Part shown: piece after piece, positions 17,120-24,843 of the stretch
How the letters are laid out: every line of letters starts with the position of its first letter
Numbering within the stretch: the stretch's first letter is position 1
From: Leucobacter triazinivorans
GTDB taxonomy: Bacteria; Actinomycetota; Actinomycetes; Actinomycetales; Microbacteriaceae
DNA: 64,000 nucleotides
Direction: 5' to 3'
NCBI RefSeq assembly: GCF_004208635.1
Contig: NZ_CP035806.1
Location: 2,976,001 to 3,040,000 of the forward strand
Notes under the pieces: model-generated
The model's input: the letters and a program-made list of their open reading frames with translations, nothing else
What the model was told of the DNA's origin: nothing
The model's database searches: none
Made by a program: the position numbers and the translations under genes

Positions 17120-17182
17120 GGCGACCTCGCTCATCTTTCTCGTGCGCGGGGTTCAGGAACTCCGCGCCTCGTTATATTTCTT

Positions 17183-17211
17183 ATCGTATACGATCTGAAG
17201 GGGTTTGTGAA
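17183..17211 (-). promoter_or_regulatory. promoter and operator of the FAH-RraA/gntR/hpaE/hpaD operon
   Basis: Read on the minus strand: -35 TTCACA (17211-17206), a 17-bp spacer and -10 TACGAT (17188-17183). The -10 is the half of the perfect palindrome ATCGTATACGAT (17183-17194), so a bound regulator would block polymerase. The identical palindrome lies upstream of hpaH, and 16 bases (TCAGATCGTATACGAT) are shared between the two sites. Confidence 0.75.
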
Positions 17212-17231
17212 GAGGGGTGTGTGGCCGGCCG

Positions 17232-18050
17232 TCAGTAGCTCGCGCGTTCACCGTTCGCGCCGCCCGCGAAGCGATCCACGAGGGCCTCGGTCTGGCGAGC
17301 GAGGATCGCCACGTCGGCGCCCACCGCGACGAACGAGGCGCCCGCCGCGATGTAGCGGTCGGCGTCCGCTGCGACGAAGGCGTTCACGCCGACGGGCGTT
17401 CCCGCGGCCACGCCGGCGGCGATCGCGCGCAGCACCGACTCGACCACCTCGGGGTGATTCTGCTGGCCCAGCAGGCCCATCGAGGCGGCGAGGTCGGACG
17501 GCCCCACGAAGATCGCGTCGACGCCGTCGACCGCCACGATGCGCTCGACGTCGGCCACCGCCGCGGCCGACTCGATCTGCACGGTCAGACTGATGGTCTC
17601 CGCCGCCCGGCCGAGGTAGCCCTCCACCCGGTTCCAGCGGGCCGAGCGCGCGAGCGCTGATCCCACGCCCCGCACCCCGCCGCCGGCCGAGCCGTCCGGA
17701 TAGCGCACGGCGCGCACGATCCGCTCCGCCTGCTCGGCCGAGTCGACCATCGGGATCAGCAGATTCTGCGCGCCCAGATCGAGGAACTGCTTGATCGTGA
17801 CGGTGTCGCCGAAGGGCGGCCGCACGAGCGGGGCGACCGGGTATGCAGACATCGCGTAGAGCTGGGCGAGCACCGACTCCAGGCCGTTGGGGGAGTGCTC
17901 CGCATCGAGCAGCACCCAGTCGCAGCCGCTCCCGGCCACGATCTCGGCGGTGATGGGGCTCCCCGCGCACGCCCACAGACCGATGAGCGGGCGGTCGGCC
18001 TCAGCGAGGCGCTTGCGCAGCGTGGCCGGCAGGTCTACACGAATCGGCAT
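17232..18050 (-). CDS. hpaI: 4-hydroxy-2-oxo-heptane-1,7-dioate aldolase
   Basis: A 272-residue class II aldolase of the HpcH/HpaI family, splitting 4-hydroxy-2-oxoheptanedioate into pyruvate and succinate semialdehyde. The family landmarks are WVLLDAEHSPN, a metal-binding glutamate in VQIESAAAV and VGPSDLAASMG. Its ATG overlaps the end of hpaH by 16 bases, so the two are coupled. The order hydratase then aldolase matches the order of the pathway. Confidence 0.93.
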   Translation of the reverse strand: MPIRVDLPATLRKRLAEADRPLIGLWACAGSPITAEIVAGSGCDWVLLDAEHSPNGLESVLAQLYAMSAYPVAPLVRPPFGDTVTIKQFLDLGAQNLLIPMVDSAEQAERIVRAVRYPDGSAGGGVRGVGSALARSARWNRVEGYLGRAAETISLTVQIESAAAVADVERIVAVDGVDAIFVGPSDLAASMGLLGQQNHPEVVESVLRAIAAGVAAGTPVGVNAFVAADADRYIAAGASFVAVGADVAILARQTEALVDRFAGGANGERASY

Positions 18051-18820
18051 GTCACCGACCCCAGCTCGTGGTAGTCGGCGTGCACGGTGTCGCCGCGCTC
18101 GACCCACATGGGCTTCGTGAACGAGCCCGCGAGGATGATCTCTCCCGCCTCGAGCGTCTGGCCGTGCTGCGCGAGCTTGTTCGCCAGCCACGCCACGCCG
18201 AGTGCGGGGTGGCCGAGCACGGCGCCCGCGACTCCCGAGTCCTCGATGGTCTCGTTGCGGTAGAGCAGCGCCTTGGCCCAGGTGAGGTCGAGCTCGTCGA
18301 TCCGCACCGGGCGGCCGCCGAGCACCATGGCGCCCATCGCCGCGTTGTCGCTGATCGTGTCGACGATGGTGCGGCCCTCGAGCTCGAGGTGCGAGTTGAG
18401 CACCTCGAGCGCGGGGACGACATAGGCCGTCGCGTCCAACACGTCGAAGAGGGTGACGTCCGGGCCCGCGAGCGGCCGCGACAGCACGAAGGCGAGCTCG
18501 ACCTCGATGCGCACGTTCGAGAAGCGATCGAACTCGAGCACCGATCCGGACTCGTAGACCATGTCGTCGTGGATCACGCCGTAGTCGGGTTCGGAGATGC
18601 CGGTGGCGAGCTGCATGACCTTCGAGGTGAGCCCGATCTTGTGGCCCACGAGCCGGGCCCCGTCGGCGATGCGTCGATCCGACCACACCTTCTGGATGGC
18701 GTAGGAATCCTCGACCACCATTCCCGGGTAGCGCGAGGTGAGCTTCGGGAGGATCGTGCGATCCCGGTCGGCCTGCACCAATTCCTCGGCGATGGATTCA
18801 ATCTGCGACTGCTCGAGCAC
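18035..18820 (-). CDS. hpaH: 2-oxo-hept-4-ene-1,7-dioate hydratase
   Basis: A 261-residue member of the hydratase/decarboxylase family (MhpD, HpaH), adding water to 2-oxohept-4-enedioate. Conserved segments include VGHKIGLTSKVMQ, RIEVELAFVLSRPL and GSFTKPMWVERGD. It is the first gene of a short hpaHI operon. An ATCGTATACGAT operator lies 30 bp upstream. It is divergent from the ABC transporter operon at 19.1 kb. Confidence 0.92.
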   Translation of the reverse strand: MLEQSQIESIAEELVQADRDRTILPKLTSRYPGMVVEDSYAIQKVWSDRRIADGARLVGHKIGLTSKVMQLATGISEPDYGVIHDDMVYESGSVLEFDRFSNVRIEVELAFVLSRPLAGPDVTLFDVLDATAYVVPALEVLNSHLELEGRTIVDTISDNAAMGAMVLGGRPVRIDELDLTWAKALLYRNETIEDSGVAGAVLGHPALGVAWLANKLAQHGQTLEAGEIILAGSFTKPMWVERGDTVHADYHELGSVTCRFV

Positions 18821-18849
18821 GAGTCCTCCGTTTCCTGGGTCCTGGTCAG

Positions 18850-18861
18850 ATCGTATACGAT
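18850..18861. promoter_or_regulatory. operator upstream of hpaH
   Basis: Perfect 12-bp palindrome ATCGTATACGAT, identical to the one at 17183. The minus-strand TACGAT can again be the -10 of the hpaH promoter, but the -35 region is poor. Confidence 0.7.
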
Positions 18862-18937
18862 CCTGGGCCGCCGCGCCAGGGGTCGGCGCCGCCTCGCGCC
18901 GTGTCGAATTCGTGATGTTCGCGAGGGTCCGGATGAC

Positions 18938-18965
18938 TTGCGTTTTTTGTCAACGCACGTAGAAT
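18938..18965 (+). promoter_or_regulatory. promoter of the Dpp-type transporter
   Basis: TTGCGT (18938-18943), 16 bp, TAGAAT (18960-18965). The dyad TGCGTT-N7-AACGCA at 18939-18957 overlaps the -35 and could be an operator. The leader to the start codon is about 130 bases and I see no riboswitch in it. Confidence 0.55.
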
Positions 18966-19097
18966 GAAATCCGACGGCACGCCGAAGTGACGTCCATCGC
19001 AGCTGGGAGAATGTTCTCCTCCCGCGCTGCATGGCGGATCTGCAACGGTGCCTCACCCCCAAGAAACGACATGTCCGAACTACCGAGAGAAGCAGAC

Positions 19098-20630
19098 ATG
19101 AAGAAGAACACCCTCACGGGCATCGCGGTCGTCGCCGCTGCGGCGCTCGCGCTCACCTCCTGCTCGGCGGGCGGCGCGGAGACCGGCGGCGAGGACGCGC
19201 CCGGCGGCGCGGTCCCTCTGAGCATCGGCAACTTCCTGGACGTCACCAACTGGGACCCCGCGAACGCCGATCTCGGCTTCGACGGCCCCTACCTGTCGGC
19301 CGTCTACGACGCGCTCATCACCACCGATGAGGCCGGCGAACCCCAGCCGGGGATCGCCACCGAGTGGCAGGTGTCGGACGACTTCCGCACCGTGACGTTC
19401 GACATCCGCACCGACGCGGAGTTCTCGGACGGCACGCCGGTCGACGCCGACGCGGTCGTCGCCGGCCTGCAGCACCTCAAGGACGGCACCACGGCGAGCG
19501 AGGCCTACCTCAACGTCGAGCAGATCGCGAAGGTCGACGACGACACGATCGAGTTCTCGCTGTCGAAGCGCGACGACACCATGCTCTACTTCCTCGGACT
19601 CGGCCGCAGCTATCTCGCCGCGCCGAGCGCGATCGACGCCGGCACGCTCTCGGAGGCACCCGTCGGCTCGGGCCCCTACACGCTCAGCGACTCGAGCGTT
19701 CCCGGCAGCGAGTACGCCTTCGACAAGGTCGAGGGGCACTGGGACGCCGGCGCGTTCCCGTTCGACCCGCTGAAGATCACGCCGCTCAGCGATCCCACGG
19801 CCATGCTCAACGCCATGGAGGCGGAACAGCTCAACCTCATCTACACCGACAAGACCGGGGCGGATCTGGCCGAGCAGAACGACTGGAAGGTCGCGCGCGG
19901 GCTCGCCACCTGGGCCGGGCTCAACTTCTCGGATCGCTCGGGCGACATGGGATCGCCGCTCGGCGACGTGCGGGTGCGTCAGGCGCTCAACTTCGCGTTC
20001 GACCGCCAGGGCATCCACGACTCCATCGCGCAGGGGGAGGGCTTCGTCTCGACCCAGCTGTTCCCGACCGGCACGCCGGGCAATGTGGAATCCCTCGACG
20101 CGGAGTTCCCCGTCGACCTCGATCGGGCCAAGTCGCTGCTGGCCGAGGCGGGCTACGCCGACGGCTTCGACGTCGCCATGCCGATGGCCGCTCCCTTCCA
20201 GCCCTACCAGGCCATCGTCGAGCAGACGCTCGCCGAGCTCGGGATCACGGTCACCTGGGAGGAGACCGACTTCATGAGCTACATGGGCAAGGCCCCCACC
20301 TACCCCATGTACATCGCGGTGATCGCGATGGACGCCAACCCGGTGGCCACCGTCGAGCGCCAGATCTCGAAGCCGCAGTGGTACAACCCGAACCCGGGCC
20401 TCGCGAACCTCGACGGTGTGCAGGAGCAGGTCGACGCCGTGTTCGCGGCCGAGCCCGGCGACGCGCAGCTCGCCGAGATCGAGCAGCTCAACGCGCTCGT
20501 GACCGAGCAGGGGTACAACGCGGTCTTCGGCCAGAACGAGAACATCTTCGTGAGCACCTCGGAGTTCGACGTGAAGCCGGTCATCGGCCTCATGTTCCCG
20601 ACGCTGCGTCAGATCTCCGTCGGAGGCTGA
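19098..20630 (+). CDS. ABC transporter substrate-binding lipoprotein, peptide/nickel type
   Basis: A 510-residue extracellular binding protein (SBP_bac_5 family, DppA-like). The signal peptide ends in the lipobox LTSC at the N-terminus. The family opening NWDPANADLGFDGPYLSAVYDALI and the DVRVRQALNFAFDRQGI segment are clear. GAGAGAAG precedes the ATG. It is divergent from hpaH and heads a full importer. Since it shares the region with the aromatic cluster, the ligand may be an arylacetate or a peptide; the sequence alone does not decide. Confidence 0.92.
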   Translation: MKKNTLTGIAVVAAAALALTSCSAGGAETGGEDAPGGAVPLSIGNFLDVTNWDPANADLGFDGPYLSAVYDALITTDEAGEPQPGIATEWQVSDDFRTVTFDIRTDAEFSDGTPVDADAVVAGLQHLKDGTTASEAYLNVEQIAKVDDDTIEFSLSKRDDTMLYFLGLGRSYLAAPSAIDAGTLSEAPVGSGPYTLSDSSVPGSEYAFDKVEGHWDAGAFPFDPLKITPLSDPTAMLNAMEAEQLNLIYTDKTGADLAEQNDWKVARGLATWAGLNFSDRSGDMGSPLGDVRVRQALNFAFDRQGIHDSIAQGEGFVSTQLFPTGTPGNVESLDAEFPVDLDRAKSLLAEAGYADGFDVAMPMAAPFQPYQAIVEQTLAELGITVTWEETDFMSYMGKAPTYPMYIAVIAMDANPVATVERQISKPQWYNPNPGLANLDGVQEQVDAVFAAEPGDAQLAEIEQLNALVTEQGYNAVFGQNENIFVSTSEFDVKPVIGLMFPTLRQISVGG

Positions 20631-20636
20631 CCTTCG

Positions 20637-20674
20637 CGGGGCGGGGGCCGCAGTGCGACGCGGCCCCCGCCCCG
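20637..20674 (+). terminator. hairpin between binding-protein and permease genes
   Basis: Perfect 14-base arms (CGGGGCGGGGGCCG and its complement) with a 10-base loop, 6 bp after the binding-protein stop. No T-run follows. In ABC operons such a stem often stabilises or partly ends the first message, so that the binding protein is made in excess. Confidence 0.6.
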
Positions 20675-20735
20675 TCGGTTCCGCCCCGCTCCGCTCCGTC
20701 AGTTCCGCCCCGCTCCGTTCGACCAGGGAAACCCG

Positions 20736-21677
20736 ATGATCCTCTTCATACTCAAGCGGCTGCTCTCCGGCATCGTGCTGCTCTTCGTCGTGGCGAGCGG
20801 CACCTTCTTCCTCGCGCACGCGGCCATCCCGAACCCCGCACTCGGCCTGCTCGGCAGCGGGGCCACGCCCGAGGCCATCGCCGCGCTCACCGTCAAGATC
20901 GGCGCCGATCGCCCGGTGCTCGTGCAGTACCAGGAGTGGCTGCTGAACCTCCTCCAGGGCGACTTCGGCACCTCCTGGAAGAATGACCAGCCCATCGACA
21001 AGATCCTCGCTCTGCGGCTGCCGGTCACCCTGTCGCTCGTCACCGCGTCGGTCGCCCTCTCCGCACTGCTCGGCGCCATGCTCGGCACCCTCGCCGGCCT
21101 GCGCCCCCACAGCTGGATCGACAAGACCGTCAAAGCGGGGGCCGTCATCCTCTTCGCACTGCCCGGCTTCTGGGTCGCCGTCGTGCTCGTCATGACGTTC
21201 GCCGTGCAGCTCAAGTGGTTCCCGGCCATCGGATACGTGCAGCCGAGCGAGTCGCTGCCCGGCTGGCTGAGATCCATCACCCTGCCCGCGATCTCCCTCG
21301 CGCTGGGCGCGATCGTCATGATCGCCGAGCAGCTGCGCAACGGGATCATCCAAGCCGACGCCCAGGACTACACCCGTACGCTGCGCAGCCGGGGCATCCC
21401 GTTCTGGCGCGTCGCCCTCCACCTGCTGCGCAACTCGGCGCCGGCGTCCCTGACGATCCTCGCCCTCCTGTTCGTCGGCCTGCTCTCGGGTGCGATCATC
21501 GTCGAGCAGATATTCGGCATCAAGGGTATCGGCGAGCTCACGCAGAGCTCGTCCCAGAACGGAGACATCCCCACGCTGCTCGGCATCACGGTCGTCACCG
21601 TCGTGTTCGTCATCGTCGTCAACCTCCTGCTCGACATCGTGCTCGGCTGGATCAACCCGAAGGTTCGAGTGAAATGA
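20736..21677 (+). CDS. ABC transporter permease, DppB type
   Basis: A 313-residue inner-membrane permease with six expected helices. The N-terminal opening FILKRLLSGIVLLFVVASGTFFLAHAA is typical of the first permease of peptide importers. The EAA-like loop is seen around YTRTLRSRGIPFWRVALHLLRNS. Its TGA overlaps the ATG of the next gene. It works with the binding protein at 19098 and the permease-ATPase fusion downstream. Confidence 0.92.
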   Translation: MILFILKRLLSGIVLLFVVASGTFFLAHAAIPNPALGLLGSGATPEAIAALTVKIGADRPVLVQYQEWLLNLLQGDFGTSWKNDQPIDKILALRLPVTLSLVTASVALSALLGAMLGTLAGLRPHSWIDKTVKAGAVILFALPGFWVAVVLVMTFAVQLKWFPAIGYVQPSESLPGWLRSITLPAISLALGAIVMIAEQLRNGIIQADAQDYTRTLRSRGIPFWRVALHLLRNSAPASLTILALLFVGLLSGAIIVEQIFGIKGIGELTQSSSQNGDIPTLLGITVVTVVFVIVVNLLLDIVLGWINPKVRVK

Positions 21678-23629
21678 CCACCACCACCGCGCCCCTCTCC
21701 GCGCGACCGGACACGCGGTCCGGCGAACGCGGCTCCGTGCTCCGCCGACTGCTCCGGCGCCCTGCGGGCGCCGTCTCGCTCTCGGTGCTCGCGCTCATCG
21801 TGCTCGTCGCGATCCTCGCGCCCTGGCTGTCCCCGTACGACCCCAACGAGGTGATCCTGTCGCAGGCGCGCGCGCTGCCGAGCTGGGAGCACCCGCTCGG
21901 CGGCGACACCACCGGACGGGACGTGCTGAGCCGCCTCATCTGGGGCGCCCAGATCACCCTGTGGGGTGCCTTCGTCGCGATCCTCACCTCGCTCGTGCTC
22001 GGCGTCCCCTCCGGCCTCGCCGCCGGGTACTACGGCGGGGCGACCGATCGCATCGGCACGTGGATCAGCGACGGGCTGCAGTCCGTGCCCGGCATGGTGA
22101 TCCTGCTCATCGTCGGCGCCAACACCGGCAACGACCTGACGCTGCTCATGATCACCATCGGCATCTTCATGGCTCCCGGCTACTTCCGACTCACGCGCTC
22201 GACCGTGCTCGCCGTGCGGGGGGAGATGTACGTCGACGCCGCGCGGGTCTCGGGCCTCACCGATCTGCGCATCATGGCGCGGCACGTCATCCGCCAGGTC
22301 TTCGCGCCGCTCGTCATCCAGTCGGCGCTCACGGCAGGCATCGCCATGGGCATGCAGGCCGGCCTCCAGTTCCTCGGCATCGGCGGCGGCACGACGCCCG
22401 GCTGGGGCGCGGCTATGAACGAGGGCTTCCAGGTCATGCGCACCGATCCGCTGCTGCTGCTCTGGCCGTCGCTCGCGCTGGGCATCTCGATCGCCGCCTT
22501 CGCGGTGCTGGGCTCGACGCTCGGCGACGTCATCAACGCGAAGACCCCCGTGCTGTCCCGCCGTCAGCGCAAGGCCATCGAGGCCGAGAACGCCGCCCGC
22601 GGCTCGGCACCCGCGACGACGTCGACCACCGGGTCGATCTCCGTCGCCGCGGTCGATTCGGCCGTGCGGCTCGAGAACCTGCGGGTGAGCTACGAGACTC
22701 CCGACGGAGAGGTCGAGGTGGTGCACGGGATCACCCTCGACGTGGCGCCGGGCGAGGTGCTCGGGATCGTGGGCGAATCGGGATCCGGCAAGTCGCAGAC
22801 CGTGTTCTCGATGCTCGACCTGCTGCCCCAGTCGGGCTACTACACCGCCGACGCGATCTGGATCGGCGGCGAGGACGTGACCACGCTGTCGAAGCGCGAC
22901 CGGGCGCGGCTGCTCGGTCATGAGATCGGCTACATCCCGCAGGAGCCGATGACGAACCTCGATCCCTCGTACACGATCGGCTACCAGCTCACCGAGCCGC
23001 TGCGCGCCGTGCACGGGATGAGCCGGTCCGAGGCGCGCGAGCGCGCGCTCGCGATGCTCGACCGGGTCGGCATCGTGGATCCCCATCGGGTCATGAAGTC
23101 GTACCCGCACGAGCTCTCGGGCGGCATGGCGCAGCGCGTGCTCATCGCGGGGGCGATCGCCGGCAGGCCGTCGGTGCTCGTGGCCGACGAGCCCACCACG
23201 GCGCTCGACGTCACCGTGCAGGCCGAGGTGCTCGAGCTGCTGCGCGAGCTGCAGCAGGAGGACCAGATGGCGCTCGTCATCGTCACCCACAACTTCGGCG
23301 TTGTGGCCGACATCTGCGATCGCGTCGTGGTGATGCGATCCGGATCCATCGTCGAGATCGACGACGTCGGTCCGATCTTCGCGCACCCCGAGAGCGACTA
23401 CACCCGCGAGCTCATCGCGGCCTCGCTCGACGGGGCCGCGAGCCGGGTCGAGCTCGACGCGGAGGTCGGATCCGGTGCCGGTGCCGAGCTGGGATCCGGG
23501 GCCGGTGCCGAGCCGGGATCCGGGGCCGGCGCCGTGCCCGGAGTCGATGCCGAGCCCGGATCCGGGGCCGGTGCCGTGCCCGGCCCCGAACCGGTCTCAG
23601 CAGGTGCGAACAAGGAGGGCGACGTATGA
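21674..23629 (+). CDS. ABC transporter permease-ATPase fusion (DppC-DppD)
   Basis: A 651-residue protein joining what are usually two subunits. Residues 1-~290 are a DppC-type permease (PYDPNEV near residue 55, GGDTTGRDVLSRL, EAA-like loop AARVSGLTDLRIMARHVIR). After a ~35-residue linker comes an ATPase: Walker A GESGSGKS at 367-374, signature LSGGM, Walker B VLVADEP. The last ~60 residues are GSGAGAEP-type repeats coded by a ~24-bp DNA repeat and are probably disordered. The ATG overlaps the previous stop. I see no stop or frameshift between the domains. Confidence 0.92.
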   Translation: MTTTTAPLSARPDTRSGERGSVLRRLLRRPAGAVSLSVLALIVLVAILAPWLSPYDPNEVILSQARALPSWEHPLGGDTTGRDVLSRLIWGAQITLWGAFVAILTSLVLGVPSGLAAGYYGGATDRIGTWISDGLQSVPGMVILLIVGANTGNDLTLLMITIGIFMAPGYFRLTRSTVLAVRGEMYVDAARVSGLTDLRIMARHVIRQVFAPLVIQSALTAGIAMGMQAGLQFLGIGGGTTPGWGAAMNEGFQVMRTDPLLLLWPSLALGISIAAFAVLGSTLGDVINAKTPVLSRRQRKAIEAENAARGSAPATTSTTGSISVAAVDSAVRLENLRVSYETPDGEVEVVHGITLDVAPGEVLGIVGESGSGKSQTVFSMLDLLPQSGYYTADAIWIGGEDVTTLSKRDRARLLGHEIGYIPQEPMTNLDPSYTIGYQLTEPLRAVHGMSRSEARERALAMLDRVGIVDPHRVMKSYPHELSGGMAQRVLIAGAIAGRPSVLVADEPTTALDVTVQAEVLELLRELQQEDQMALVIVTHNFGVVADICDRVVVMRSGSIVEIDDVGPIFAHPESDYTRELIAASLDGAASRVELDAEVGSGAGAELGSGAGAEPGSGAGAVPGVDAEPGSGAGAVPGPEPVSAGANKEGDV

Positions 23630-24513
23630 GCGCGCAGGAGCAGACGGCGTCCGACAGAGGCGTGCGGGAGACGTCCACGCCCGAGCCCCTGCTGCGGGCG
23701 GAGCGAGTGGCCGTCGAGTACGGGTCGAAGCGCAGGCCCAACCGCGTGCTGCACGAGGTGTCGCTCGAGGTGGGCGCGGGCGAGTGCGTGGGCCTGGTGG
23801 GCGAGTCGGGCTCCGGCAAGTCGACGCTGGGCAAGGCGATCCTGGGCCTCGTCCCCGTGACGAGCGGCACCATCACCTTCGACGGCCGCGACATCACGCA
23901 CCTCGCGGGGCGCGAGCGTCGGGAGCTCGCCTCGGACATCCAGGTGGTCTTCCAGGATCCGTACGGCTCGCTCAACCCCCGCATGACCGTCGGCGAGATC
24001 CTCGCCGAACCGCTCTCGACCGCGGGGACCGGGCGGGCCGAGGCCCGCCGCATCGTGGGAGAGATGCTCGAGCGGGTCAACCTCCCGGCCGGGGTGATCG
24101 ATCGCTTCCCGAGCGAGTTCTCCGGGGGGCAGCGCCAGCGCATCGCCATCGCCCGCGCGCTCGTGCGCAAGCCCCGGCTCATCATCTGCGATGAGCCGGT
24201 GAGCGCGCTCGACCTCACCACGCAGGCGACCGTGCTCGACCTGCTCATCGAGCTGCAGCGCGATACCGGTGTGTCGTACCTCTTCGTGTCGCACGATCTG
24301 GGGGTGGTGCGTCGCATCTGCCACCGGGTGGCGGTCATGTACCGGGGCGATCTGGTGGAGGTGGGCGACGGCGAGCAGGTGACGCGGGATCCGCAGCACC
24401 CCTACAGCCGGCGTCTGCTCGCGGCCTCGCCCGTGGCGGATCCGGTGCTCCAGGCGCAGCGCCGCGCGGACTGGCTCGCGCTGCGCGAGACGCAGGCGGC
24501 GGCTTCGGCGTAG
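23626..24513 (+). CDS. ABC transporter ATPase, DppF type
   Basis: A 295-residue second ATPase of the importer. It has Walker A GESGSGKS, signature FSGGQRQR, Walker B LIICDEPVSALD and switch histidine SHDLG. The C-terminal YSRRLLAASPVADP is typical of oligopeptide ATPases. The ATGA overlap with the fusion gene shows coupling. It should pair with the ATPase half of the fusion. Confidence 0.92.
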   Translation: MSAQEQTASDRGVRETSTPEPLLRAERVAVEYGSKRRPNRVLHEVSLEVGAGECVGLVGESGSGKSTLGKAILGLVPVTSGTITFDGRDITHLAGRERRELASDIQVVFQDPYGSLNPRMTVGEILAEPLSTAGTGRAEARRIVGEMLERVNLPAGVIDRFPSEFSGGQRQRIAIARALVRKPRLIICDEPVSALDLTTQATVLDLLIELQRDTGVSYLFVSHDLGVVRRICHRVAVMYRGDLVEVGDGEQVTRDPQHPYSRRLLAASPVADPVLQAQRRADWLALRETQAAASA

Positions 24514-24678
24514 GCCGCGGCGCAGCCGTGCTCGCCGGCGCCGCGCGGCTCGCGGCGTGGCTCGCGCCGCCGTCCGCCGCTCGCACCGCCGCTCGCACCG
24601 CCGCCCGCACAGCGGGGTGCCCGCCCGGGGTGCTCGCCCGGGGTGCCCGCCCCGGGTGCCCGCCCCGGGGCGTCTGCC

Positions 24679-24745
24679 CCGAAGTGGGAGTCCCGTTCTG
24701 CCGCATCGAACGAGGCGAAACGGCAGAACGGGACTCCCGCTTCGG
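24679..24745. repeat. intergenic inverted repeat, family A copy 1
   Basis: 25-base arms at 24679-24703 and 24721-24745 match at 24 positions (CCGAAG(T/C)GGGAGTCCCGTT at the outer end), with a 17-base loop. Related copies lie at 39266 and 40544. The surrounding 24514-24830 has GC-rich repeats (CGCACCGCC, GGGGTGCCCGCC) and no gene. Confidence 0.8.
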
Positions 24746-24830
24746 TGCGGCGCACGGCAGAGGGGGCCGGGGGTCGCCGGCCATGACCCGTGTGGTGGCT
24801 CGCGGCGGCGTGGCGCCGCAGAATCCGGGG

Positions 24831-24843
24831 TAGAATCGTATGA
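24831..24843 (+). promoter_or_regulatory. -10 of a leaderless helicase transcript
   Basis: TAGAAT at 24831-24836 is followed six bases later by the A of ATG at 24843. There is no ribosome-binding site. This spacing is the one seen for actinobacterial leaderless mRNAs, in which transcription starts on the initiation codon. No convincing -35 is seen. Confidence 0.65.

Noticed and set aside
18966-19097. Riboswitch in the leader of the Dpp-type operon
   Set aside because: The leader is long enough but shows no known aptamer core or terminator-antiterminator pair.
19080-21422. 780-codon minus-strand open frame opposite the Dpp-type binding protein and permease
   Set aside because: Antisense shadow of two clear transporter genes; charged low-complexity product.
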